From Achromobacter sp. MYb9 (GTDB lineage: Bacteria > Pseudomonadota > Gammaproteobacteria > Burkholderiales > Burkholderiaceae_B): 64,000 nucleotides of DNA. This document shows, in pieces, positions 57,007 to 64,000 of this stretch. Position 1 is the first letter of the stretch, and each line of letters begins with the position of its first letter. The stretch lies in contig NZ_PCOQ01000001.1 in NCBI RefSeq assembly GCF_002975275.1, positions 744,001-808,000 of the forward strand. The letters are read 5' to 3'. Both the position numbers and the translations under genes were made by a program. Under the pieces are notes generated by a model. The model had not been told where the DNA came from, did no database searches, and saw only the letters and a list, made by a program, of their open reading frames with translations.

Positions 57007-57831
57007 TCACGTGCCGGTGAACGCCGGCGGCCGTTTTTCAGCGAAGGCTCGCATCCCTTCCAGGTAGTCGTCGGTGTAGCCAAGCTCGCGCTGGAAACGG
57101 CATTCCAGATCGAACTGCTGCGCCAGCGTGTTGCCGCTGGACGCATGCAGCGCCGCCTTGGTCGCGGCATAGGCCCGCGTGGGCCCCGCCGCCAAGGTCG
57201 CGGTGACGTCCGACACCGTGGCGGCCAGCGCGTCGTCGGGCACCACGCGCCAGATCAAGCCCCAGGATTCCGCCTGCCGGGCGCTGACCGCTTCGCCGAA
57301 CAGCGCCGCCCCCATCGCGCGGGCCGACCCCACCAGCCGAGGCAGGAACCACGTGCCGCCGGCGTCGGGCAGCAAGCCGATCTTGCTGAAGGCCTGAATA
57401 AAGCGCGCCGACTCCACGGCGAACACCACGTCGCATGCCAGCACCAGGCTGGCGCCCGCGCCCGCCGCCACGCCGTTCATCACGCACACCACCGGCACGG
57501 GCAATGCACGCAAGCGCGTGATCAGCGGCCGGTAGCATTTCTCGAGCATCTGGCTCAGGTCGCGGCGCGATCCGTCGTCGGCGGGTTTGCGCTCGGAGAG
57601 GTCCTGGCCGGCGCAAAAGCCGCGGCCCGCCCCCGTGATGATCAGGCCACGCAGGCCCGGATCAGCCTCCATGGCGTCCAGCGCGCGCGCCAGCTCGGCG
57701 TGCATGACTTCGGTGAAGCTGTTCAGCCGGTCGGGGCGGTCAAGCGTGATGACGCCGACGCCGCGATCCAGCGTAAAGCGGATCTGGGTGTATTCGGCCC
57801 CTTGGGGCGGATGGAACGCGGTTGCGCTCAT
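57007..57831 (-). CDS. Enoyl-CoA hydratase/isomerase (PaaG-like)
   Basis: A 274-residue crotonase: VGVITLDRPDRLNSFTEVM, the oxyanion-hole segments ITGAGRGFCAGQDLSER and NGVAAGAGASLVLACDVVFA, and IGLLPDAGGTWFLPRLVG. The Asp in LPDAGG, in place of the Glu of classical hydratases, is as in PaaG-type isomerases. It probably hydrates or isomerises the enoyl-CoA made by the two dehydrogenases upstream. The start overlaps the 370-residue dehydrogenase stop by four bases. A larger open frame continues upstream but reads the neighbour out of frame. Confidence 0.86.
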   Translation of the reverse strand: MSATAFHPPQGAEYTQIRFTLDRGVGVITLDRPDRLNSFTEVMHAELARALDAMEADPGLRGLIITGAGRGFCAGQDLSERKPADDGSRRDLSQMLEKCYRPLITRLRALPVPVVCVMNGVAAGAGASLVLACDVVFAVESARFIQAFSKIGLLPDAGGTWFLPRLVGSARAMGAALFGEAVSARQAESWGLIWRVVPDDALAATVSDVTATLAAGPTRAYAATKAALHASSGNTLAQQFDLECRFQRELGYTDDYLEGMRAFAEKRPPAFTGT

Positions 57832-58940
57832 GCCAGTTCCTCCAGAACGGCCAGTTGCTCGGCCGTGTCGCCCAGCAGTTGGTCCACCACCGTCAGCCGT
57901 TTGAAATAGTCGCCTACATCCAGTTCGTCGGTCATGCCCATGCCGCCGTGCAATTGCACGGCCATCTGCGCCACCTGACGCCCGGCGCGCGCGGCTTCCA
58001 GCTTGGCCGACGCGATCATGCGGCGGCGCTGCGCGGCATCCGGCTCGGTCAAGGCCGCAACCGCCACATAGGCCATCGACAAGGCCAGTTCCTTGGCCAC
58101 CAGCATCTCGGCCAGCCGATGCTGCAAGGCCTGGAACGACGCCAGCGGCTGCCCGAACTGCTTGCGCGTCTTCAGATAGTCGACCGTGATCTCCAGCAGG
58201 CGCTCCATGGCGCCCGCCGCATGCGCGCACAGCGCTGCCGTGCCCCATTGCAAGGCTTGCGCCAGCGCTGCGTCCGCGGCTGGCCCTTCGGCCAGCAAGG
58301 CATCGGCGGGCAAGCCCACCGCGTCCAGGTCCAGCCGGGCGCAGCGCGCCCCGTCCAACGTGGGCGTATCGGTCACCCGCACGCCGGCCGAGTCGGACGG
58401 CACCGCCAGCAGCACGGTCTGCCCGTCGGCGCCTTGCGCGCTGACCAGCCATGCCGTCGCCGCGGCGCCATGCCATACCAGGTGCTTGACGCCATCCAGG
58501 CGCCAGCCTTCGGCGGTCTTGGCGGCGCGGCAATGCTGCGGAAGAGTGTCGTAGCGGCGGCCGGGTTCCTGGTAGGCCACGCTGACGATGGCCTCGCCCG
58601 ATGCGATGGCGGGCAGCCAGCGGCCGCGCAGGGCGTCGCCGCAGGCGTCCAGCAGCGCCGCGCCCATGACCGCGCTGGGAATGACCGGTTCGGACACCAG
58701 TCCGCGGCCCAGTTCCACATGCACCGGCAGCAGGCTGGCCGGCACTTCGCCGAATCCGCCGAAGTCCTGTGAAATGGTCAGGCCCAATACGCCCAGTTCG
58801 GCCAGCGCGCCCCAAGCCTTGGGGTCCAGCGTGCCGCTTGCCTGGCGGGTGCGGCGCTGGGGATACGTCCATGCCTGGTCGACCAGGCGGCGCAGGCTGT
58901 CGGCCAACATGCGCTGTTCTTCGGTGTAGATGAAATCCAT
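57828..58940 (-). CDS. Acyl-CoA dehydrogenase, second (small) subunit type
   Basis: A 370-residue acyl-CoA dehydrogenase fold: MDFIYTEEQRMLADSLRRLV at the start and RKQFGQPLASFQALQHRLAEMLVAKELA and LHGGMGMTDELDVGDYFKRL near the end. It lacks the usual EGT motif at the C-terminus and several substrate loops are weak, as in PimD and ChsE-type partners of heteromeric dehydrogenases. It probably pairs with the 396-residue protein encoded just upstream (33 bases). Substrate unknown. Confidence 0.85.
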   Translation of the reverse strand: MDFIYTEEQRMLADSLRRLVDQAWTYPQRRTRQASGTLDPKAWGALAELGVLGLTISQDFGGFGEVPASLLPVHVELGRGLVSEPVIPSAVMGAALLDACGDALRGRWLPAIASGEAIVSVAYQEPGRRYDTLPQHCRAAKTAEGWRLDGVKHLVWHGAAATAWLVSAQGADGQTVLLAVPSDSAGVRVTDTPTLDGARCARLDLDAVGLPADALLAEGPAADAALAQALQWGTAALCAHAAGAMERLLEITVDYLKTRKQFGQPLASFQALQHRLAEMLVAKELALSMAYVAVAALTEPDAAQRRRMIASAKLEAARAGRQVAQMAVQLHGGMGMTDELDVGDYFKRLTVVDQLLGDTAEQLAVLEELA

Positions 58941-58973
58941 GCGTGTCTTCCTGTCGGATTGCGCGGGGCGGGC

Positions 58974-60164
58974 CTACAGGCCCAGCACCAGCCGGGCGAT
59001 GATGCCCTTCTGCACTTCGGTCGTGCCGCCGTAGATGGAGGTCTTGCGCATATCGGCGTAGCCCGCACCGGATGCGGCAGCCATCTCGGGGCCCGGACCA
59101 TGGAAATCGGCACCGGCCTGGAGCCAGTCGGGGTCGTAGGGCCAGGCATCCGGCCCCGCCACTTCCATCTGCAGCATGGCGAGGTCCTGCTGGATCTCGG
59201 ACCCGCGGATCTTCAGCACGGACGCCTCGGGCCCCGGCGTGCCGTCGTTGCTGGAGGCCACCCGCAACAGCAGCATTTCAAGCGCCATGATGTCGACTTC
59301 TATCCGCGAAATGCGGTCGCGGATGCGGCTGTCGGCCAGCAGCGGCTTGCCATGCGACTGCGCGCGCGCGGCCATCTGCTTCAAGATGCCCAGCTCGCGA
59401 TGGCAGTGGCCCAGCCCGGCGATGCCGGTGCGCTCGTGACCCAGCAGATACTTGGCGTAGGTCCATCCCTGATTCTCTTCGCCCACCAGGTTGGATACCG
59501 GCACCCGCACGTTTTCCAGCCAGACTTCGTTCACGTCGTGGCCGCCATCGAGCGTGCGGATCGGGCGCACGGTCACGCCTGGGGTGCGCATGTCCAGCAG
59601 CAGCATCGAGATGCCGCGCTGCGCTCGCGCGTCGGGGTCCGTGCGCACCAGGCAGAACATCCAGTCGGCGTACTGGGCCAGGGTGGTCCAGGTTTTCTGG
59701 CCGTTGACGACATACTCGTCGCCATCGCGCACGGCGCGGGTCTTGAGCGAGGCCAGGTCGGAACCGGAACCCGGTTCGGAATAGCCCTGGCACCACCAAT
59801 CCTCCACGCGCAGCATGCGCGGCAAGAGGCGCGCCTGTTGCTCGGCGCTGCCGTACTTCATCAGCACGGGACCAATCATGGACAAGCCGAAAGGCAGCAG
59901 CCGCGGGGCGCCCGCCTTGAAGCACTCCACTTCGAAGATCAGACGTTGCAAGGCGTTCCAGCCGGTGCCGCCGTGCTCGACGGGCCAATTGGGCGCGCCC
60001 CAGCCGTGGTCGGCCAGGATGTTGTGCCAGCGCACGTAGTCCTCGCGTTCCAGCCGCTGATGCCGCAGTACCTTGTCGCGGATATCGGCCGGCAGGTTGG
60101 CCGCGGCGAACGTGCGCACCTCGTCGCGGAATTGGCGCTCTTGCGGCGTCCAGGTCAGGTTCAT
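58974..60164 (-). CDS. Acyl-CoA dehydrogenase, first (large) subunit type
   Basis: A 396-residue dehydrogenase: WWCQGYSEPGSGSDLASLKTRAV and NGQKTWTTLAQYADWMFCLVRTD bind FAD and substrate. The C-terminal motif is IYGGTTEVQKG (377-387), with Gly where MCAD has its catalytic Glu; Glu244 in LLGHERTG is a possible base. This pattern is seen in FadE17/26/29- and PimC-like proteins that work as alpha-beta pairs. First gene of the leftward operon. GGAGG lies before the ATG. Confidence 0.86.
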   Translation of the reverse strand: MNLTWTPQERQFRDEVRTFAAANLPADIRDKVLRHQRLEREDYVRWHNILADHGWGAPNWPVEHGGTGWNALQRLIFEVECFKAGAPRLLPFGLSMIGPVLMKYGSAEQQARLLPRMLRVEDWWCQGYSEPGSGSDLASLKTRAVRDGDEYVVNGQKTWTTLAQYADWMFCLVRTDPDARAQRGISMLLLDMRTPGVTVRPIRTLDGGHDVNEVWLENVRVPVSNLVGEENQGWTYAKYLLGHERTGIAGLGHCHRELGILKQMAARAQSHGKPLLADSRIRDRISRIEVDIMALEMLLLRVASSNDGTPGPEASVLKIRGSEIQQDLAMLQMEVAGPDAWPYDPDWLQAGADFHGPGPEMAAASGAGYADMRKTSIYGGTTEVQKGIIARLVLGL

Positions 60165-60364
60165 GGTCTACCTCCTTTGCCCGGTATCTAGCCACGGCGC
60201 GGGCGGACCGGCAATCTGCCTATTCCGAAGACCGGCTTCGCGCAGGATGTAGGGCGGGCCCCCTCTACAGGCGCGCAAAAGGCCTGCTTCAGCAATGAAG
60301 AATGGCCGAACCCGACGCCAGTGCGGACACTAGCAGCCGTCATCTACCGGAGTCCCATCGCACC
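60165..60364. other. Divergent regulatory gap of the acyl-CoA degradation cluster
   Basis: About 200 bases separate the leftward dehydrogenase operon from the rightward DUF35 operon. No regulator gene is beside it. An imperfect inverted repeat TGTAG-N12-CTACA (60248-60269) is the only notable structure. An in-frame ATG at 60302 is an alternative start for the DUF35 protein. Confidence 0.35.
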
Positions 60365-60769
60365 ATGACTGTTCCCGATCACAAGGAAAGCGTGTCGCAG
60401 GGCGTCGAGGCGCAGTACCGCCAGGCGCTCGACGAGGGCCGTTTTCTTATCCAGCATTGCGCCGGTTGCGACCGCGCCGTGTTCTATCCCCGAATGATTT
60501 GTCCGCATTGCGGCGCGGACAAGCTGGCCTGGACCGAGCCCGACGGGCGCGGCACCGTTTATTCCTCCACCGTGGTGCGGCGCAAGCCCGAGGCGGGCGG
60601 CGACTACAACGTGGCGCTGATCGACCTGCAGGAAGGCGTCAGGCTGATGAGCCGCGTGGAAGGCGTGGCGCCTGCCGACGTGCATATCGGCATGGCGGTG
60701 CGCGCCCGCGTGGCGCAACAGGACGGCCACGGGCTCGTGGTTTTCGTACCCAACAAGGAGGCGCCATGA
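60365..60769 (+). CDS. DUF35 / OB-fold zinc-ribbon protein
   Basis: A 134-residue protein with a rubredoxin-like zinc ribbon (Cys32, Cys35, Cys46, Cys49: CAGC, CPHC) followed by the OB fold (GRGTVYSSTVVRRKPEAGG, NVALIDLQEGVRLMSRVEG). DUF35 proteins bind acyl-CoA and partner with thiolase-fold proteins encoded next to them, here the gene that overlaps its stop by four bases. The ATG at 60365 gives the normal family N-terminus. An ATG at 60302 would add 21 residues. Confidence 0.85.
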   Translation: MTVPDHKESVSQGVEAQYRQALDEGRFLIQHCAGCDRAVFYPRMICPHCGADKLAWTEPDGRGTVYSSTVVRRKPEAGGDYNVALIDLQEGVRLMSRVEGVAPADVHIGMAVRARVAQQDGHGLVVFVPNKEAP

Positions 60770-61938
60770 CGCTGAACGATTTGCGCGGCGCCGTCGCGGT
60801 GGCGGGCGTGGGCCACGCCGGGCTTGGGCAGGCCGCGGGCTATACCGAAATGGAAATCCTGGTGCAGGCGGCGCAGCGCGCCGTGGCCGACGCCGGCCTG
60901 ACGATGCGCGACATCGACGGCATCTGCACGGCCAGCGTCGCGGCGCCGATGTGGGCCATGCCGGTGATCGAACACCTGGGTATCCGCCCCACCTTCATCG
61001 ACAGCACCATGCTGGGCGGCTCCAGCTTCGTGGCGCACCTGATGCCGGCGCTGCATGCGCTGGCCTCCGGCCAATGCAACGCAGTGCTGGTTTGCTACGG
61101 CAGCACGCAGCGCACGTCCACGCTGAGCCGTGCCGAAATCGGCCGGGTCCGCAAGCAGTTCGACCCCCAGCCCTACGAAACGCCATACGAGCCGTTGAGC
61201 CCGCTGTCGTCGTATGCGCTGGCGGCGGCGCGCCACATGCACCAGTACGGCACGCGTCGCGAACACCTGGCGCAAGTGGCGCTGGCGGCCAACCAATGGG
61301 CGCAGCTGAACCCCGAGGCGCAACTGCGCGAGCCGGCCACGCTGGACCAGATCTTGTCGGCCCGCATGGTGTCCGACCCCTTGAGCGTGCGCGACTGCTG
61401 CCTGGTCACGGACGGCGCGGGCGCCTACGTGCTGGTGCGGGCTGACCGGGCGCGCGACCTGCCGCGTCCGCCCGTCTACGTGCTGGGCAACGCCACGGCG
61501 GTGTGGAACCGGCAAATCTCGTCCATGGAAGACCTGACCGTGACGGCCGCGGCCGAATCCGGCAAGCGCGCCTTCGACATGGCCGGCGTCACGCCCAAAG
61601 ACGTCGACGTGGTCGAGCTCTACGACGCCTTCACCATCAACACCTTGCTCTTCCTGGAAGACCTGGGCTTCTGCGCCAAGGGCGAAAGCAAGGACTTCAT
61701 CGCGGACGGCGCCATCGCGCCAGGCGGCAGGCTGCCGGTGAACACCAATGGCGGCGGCTTGTGCTGCGTGCATCCCGGCATGTATGGCGTCTTCATCATG
61801 ATTGAAGCCGTCCGGCAGTTGCGCGGCGAATGCGGCGCGCGCCAGGTTGCCGACGCGCAACTGGCGTTGGTGCATGGCAATGGCGGCACGCTGTCCAGCC
61901 AATCCACCGCAATCCTGGGCACCCAGGCCACCCTTTGA
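60766..61938 (+). CDS. Thiolase-fold lipid-transfer protein, likely retro-aldolase rather than thiolase
   Basis: A 390-residue SCP2-thiolase-like protein. At the place of the nucleophilic cysteine of thiolases the sequence is DSTMLGGSS (79-87), so no cysteine is available. Tyr286 in VELYDAFT and Tyr340 in HPGMYG are spaced much like the two catalytic tyrosines of Ltp2. With its DUF35 partner it may split a beta-hydroxy acyl-CoA by retro-aldol cleavage. The NGG (328-330) and HGNGG (370-374) loops are present. ATGA overlap with the DUF35 gene. Confidence 0.82.
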   Translation: MTLNDLRGAVAVAGVGHAGLGQAAGYTEMEILVQAAQRAVADAGLTMRDIDGICTASVAAPMWAMPVIEHLGIRPTFIDSTMLGGSSFVAHLMPALHALASGQCNAVLVCYGSTQRTSTLSRAEIGRVRKQFDPQPYETPYEPLSPLSSYALAAARHMHQYGTRREHLAQVALAANQWAQLNPEAQLREPATLDQILSARMVSDPLSVRDCCLVTDGAGAYVLVRADRARDLPRPPVYVLGNATAVWNRQISSMEDLTVTAAAESGKRAFDMAGVTPKDVDVVELYDAFTINTLLFLEDLGFCAKGESKDFIADGAIAPGGRLPVNTNGGGLCCVHPGMYGVFIMIEAVRQLRGECGARQVADAQLALVHGNGGTLSSQSTAILGTQATL

Positions 61939-61955
61939 CCTTCACGGCAACACCG

Positions 61956-63476
61956 ATGTCCCAAGCAGAACCCATCACCCGCATCCACGAAGTCCTGGCG
62001 CTGCAAGCGCGCCAGCGGCCCGACGCCGTCTGCCTGCACGAAGAAGGCGGCGGCACGCTGACCTACGTCCAACTGTGGCAACGCGTGCAGGCCGTAGCGG
62101 GCTGGTTGCGCGAACAGGGCGTGCAACCCGGCCACCGGGTGCTGATGGTGGGGGAAAACTGCGCGGCGATGATCGCCGCGTTGTTCGGATGCGGCCTGGC
62201 GGGCGCCTGGCCGGTTGGGGTGAACGCCCGCTTGTCCGCCCGCGAGGTCGACAACATCCGACAGCATGCGCAGCCCGAGCTGATGCTCTACACCACGGGC
62301 ATCTCGTCCGCGGCGGCCGCGCATGCCGCGGCCGCCTCCGCCACGGACGCGGACCCGGCCATCTGGGGTCCGGGCGTGCAGGCCTTGCGGGCGGCCGTTC
62401 CCACGCAGGCCGAGACCGGCGAACTGGCCGCGGAAGTCGCCACCGTGATTTACACGTCCGGCACCACCGGCGCGCCCAAGGGCGTGATGGTGCCCCATCG
62501 CGGGCTGCTGCACTTCGCGCGGGTGTCGGCGGCATCGCGCCGCCTGACACCGCACGACATCGGCTACGCGGCGCTGCCCATGTCGCACATATTCGGCATC
62601 GCCACGGTATTGATGGCCACCGTGCACGCCGGCGCCAGCCTGGTGCTGCGCAGCCGCTTCGATGCGGAAGACGCGTTCAAGGCGTTAGCCCATCCTGGCG
62701 TCAGCATCCTGCAGGGCGTGCCCACCATGTTCAGCCGGATGATGGCCGTGGCGCCGCCGCGCGCGGACCTGCGCGCCCCGGCGTTGCGTTACCTGTACAC
62801 CGGCGGGGCCGCGCTGGACCCCACGCTCAAGCGCGATGCCGAACGCTACTTCGGCGTGTCGATGCACCATGGCTACGGCATCACGGAATATGCGGGATCG
62901 ATGTTCATCACGCGCATCGACGCGCCGCGCGAAGACTGCTCGGCCGGCTACGCGGTGGACGGCGTCGAAATGCGCATCGGCAGCCCCGACGGCGGGACGC
63001 CTGCGCCTGGCGAGCGCGGCGACATCCTGATCCGCGGCCCTGGCGTCATGCTGGGCTACTACCGCAGCCCCGAACAAACGGCGCAAGCGCTTTTGCCCGG
63101 CGGCTGGCTCAACACGGGCGACATCGGCTATGTCGACCACAGCGGCGCGCTGTTCATCGCCGGCCGCTCCAAAGACCTGATCATCCGGTCCGGGTTCAAC
63201 GTGTACCCCATCGAAGTCGAATCGGTGATCAACGCGTTCCCCGGCGTGCGGCTATCCGCCGTGGTGGGCCGCGACACGGCCGACCAGAATGAAGAAGTCA
63301 TCGCCTTCGTCGAACCCGTGCCCGGCGCCACGATCGACACCAATTTGCTGATGCTGCACCTGCGCGCACAGCTGGCGCCCTACAAGCGGCCCGCACGAAT
63401 CATCCCCATCGACACCATTCCCACGACCGTCAGCGGAAAAATCCTGAAGCAGCCGCTGAAAGAAAGGCTGGCGTAG
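61956..63476 (+). CDS. Acyl-CoA synthetase (AMP-forming)
   Basis: A 506-residue ANL ligase: P-loop IYTSGTTGAPKGVMVPH (165-181), MHHGYGITEYAGS, GWLNTGDIGYVDHSGALFIAGRSKDLIIRSGFNVYPIEVE and the C-terminal lysine in TVSGKILKQPLKERLA. It activates a carboxylic acid to its CoA ester using ATP, the entry step for the pathway made by the neighbouring genes. An Ala-rich stretch (about 118-135) is odd but probably a surface loop. It lies 17 bases after the thiolase-fold gene. Confidence 0.88.
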   Translation: MSQAEPITRIHEVLALQARQRPDAVCLHEEGGGTLTYVQLWQRVQAVAGWLREQGVQPGHRVLMVGENCAAMIAALFGCGLAGAWPVGVNARLSAREVDNIRQHAQPELMLYTTGISSAAAAHAAAASATDADPAIWGPGVQALRAAVPTQAETGELAAEVATVIYTSGTTGAPKGVMVPHRGLLHFARVSAASRRLTPHDIGYAALPMSHIFGIATVLMATVHAGASLVLRSRFDAEDAFKALAHPGVSILQGVPTMFSRMMAVAPPRADLRAPALRYLYTGGAALDPTLKRDAERYFGVSMHHGYGITEYAGSMFITRIDAPREDCSAGYAVDGVEMRIGSPDGGTPAPGERGDILIRGPGVMLGYYRSPEQTAQALLPGGWLNTGDIGYVDHSGALFIAGRSKDLIIRSGFNVYPIEVESVINAFPGVRLSAVVGRDTADQNEEVIAFVEPVPGATIDTNLLMLHLRAQLAPYKRPARIIPIDTIPTTVSGKILKQPLKERLA

Positions 63477-63533
63477 GCGCGGACTCGCTGTTCCGCTCCA
63501 CGACCCGCCGCTACTACACAAGGAGACAACAGC

Positions 63534-64000
63534 GTGAACATCAAGACTCTGTTCGCCGCGGCCATCGCCGTGGCGGCGCTTGCCACGGCGGCTTCCGCCC
63601 GTGCGGACGCCTACCCCGAACGCCCCATCCGCCTGTTGGTGGGCTACGCCCCTGGCGGCCCCGTGGACACCACGGCCCGCGTCTTCGCCAAGTACCTGGG
63701 CGACAAGCTGGGCCAGACCGTCGTGGTGGAGAACCGCGCCGGCGCCAGCGGCATGATCGCGTCCGACGCCACCGCCAAGGCCACGCCCGACGGCTACATG
63801 CTGGGCTTTGCCGCCAGCCCCACGTTGACCATGTCGCCGCTGGTCCAGCGCAGCACGCTGTTCGATCCGCGCCGCGATTTCTCGCTGATCGGGCTGGTGG
63901 TCGATTACGCCAACGTGCTGCTGATCGGCCCGCAGATCCCCGCCAAGAATGTCGGCGAACTCGTCGGCTACGCCCGCGCGCACCCGGACGCGGTGTCGTT
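63534..64000 (+). CDS. Bug-family periplasmic substrate-binding protein (3' end outside window)
   Basis: 155 codons of a Bug receptor are visible: signal peptide MNIKTLFAAAIAVAALATAASARADA, then YPERPIRLLVGYAPGGPVDTTARVF, VENRAGASGMIASDATAKATPDGYML and FDPRRDFSLIGLVV. The start is GTG at 63534, set by AAGGAGA nine bases upstream. It follows the acyl-CoA ligase gene by 57 bases and presumably binds the acid degraded by this cluster. The rest of the gene, and any TctAB genes, are beyond the window. Confidence 0.9.
   Translation, partial: MNIKTLFAAAIAVAALATAASARADAYPERPIRLLVGYAPGGPVDTTARVFAKYLGDKLGQTVVVENRAGASGMIASDATAKATPDGYMLGFAASPTLTMSPLVQRSTLFDPRRDFSLIGLVVDYANVLLIGPQIPAKNVGELVGYARAHPDAVS

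Noticed and set aside
57007-58872. Single 621-codon frame that seems to fuse something to the enoyl-CoA hydratase
   Set aside because: The N-terminal two thirds reads the acyl-CoA dehydrogenase gene in the wrong frame. The hydratase starts at 57831 with an ATGA overlap.

Overview
The window looks like chromosomal DNA of a beta-proteobacterium of the Alcaligenaceae, most likely Achromobacter or a close Bordetella relative. The coding DNA is very GC-rich and densely packed. There are three orphan periplasmic receptors of the Bug (TctC-like) type, many LysR regulators facing catabolic genes, a double-length UvrA-type protein, and a housekeeping block hda / HAD phosphatase / pcnB / folK. No rRNA, tRNA, CRISPR array, insertion sequence or prophage was recognised. 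This genus call is an inference from gene content.

Layout. 1-1295: end of a branched-chain amino acid ABC transporter (livG, livF). 1298-3428: a family 2 glycosyltransferase divergent from a LysR gene. 3566-3694: a very basic 42-residue protein. 3876-6268: an iclR-eda-kdgK operon for 2-keto-3-deoxy sugar acids. 6497-14184: the tandem UvrA paralogue followed by pabB and a pabC-like gene (folate). 14259-17436: a LysR gene divergent from a three-component Rieske oxygenase of the salicylate 5-hydroxylase / anthranilate dioxygenase type. 17504-18343: tcdA. 18412-23001: macA-macB-outer membrane lipoprotein efflux operon. 23379-28557: MFS exporter, chaC, pdxH, flavin reductase, FAD oxidoreductase, purU.

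28560-33446 is a LysR gene divergent from an AidB-like acyl-CoA dehydrogenase, a Bug receptor and a CaiB-type CoA transferase. 33603-40079 carries an APC permease, gamma-glutamyltransferase, another LysR, a Bug receptor and an AEC transporter. 40177-52082 is mainly housekeeping: fumC, tsaE, amiC, a DedA protein, mutL, miaA, purM, hda, an HAD phosphatase, pcnB and folK. A PfkB sugar kinase follows.

The right end (53092-64000) is catabolic. First come a citramalyl-CoA lyase-like protein, a CoA transferase and a mesaconyl/itaconyl-CoA hydratase-like protein, with a divergent LysR gene; this matches the itaconate/citramalate route to acetyl-CoA and pyruvate. Next is a divergent cluster: enoyl-CoA hydratase plus two acyl-CoA dehydrogenases on one strand, and a DUF35 protein, a thiolase-fold protein lacking the usual cysteine, an acyl-CoA ligase and a Bug receptor on the other. 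I read the latter as a CoA-dependent pathway ending in a retro-aldol cleavage, similar in logic to actinobacterial steroid side-chain degradation, for an unknown acid. This is the best candidate for an undescribed system here.
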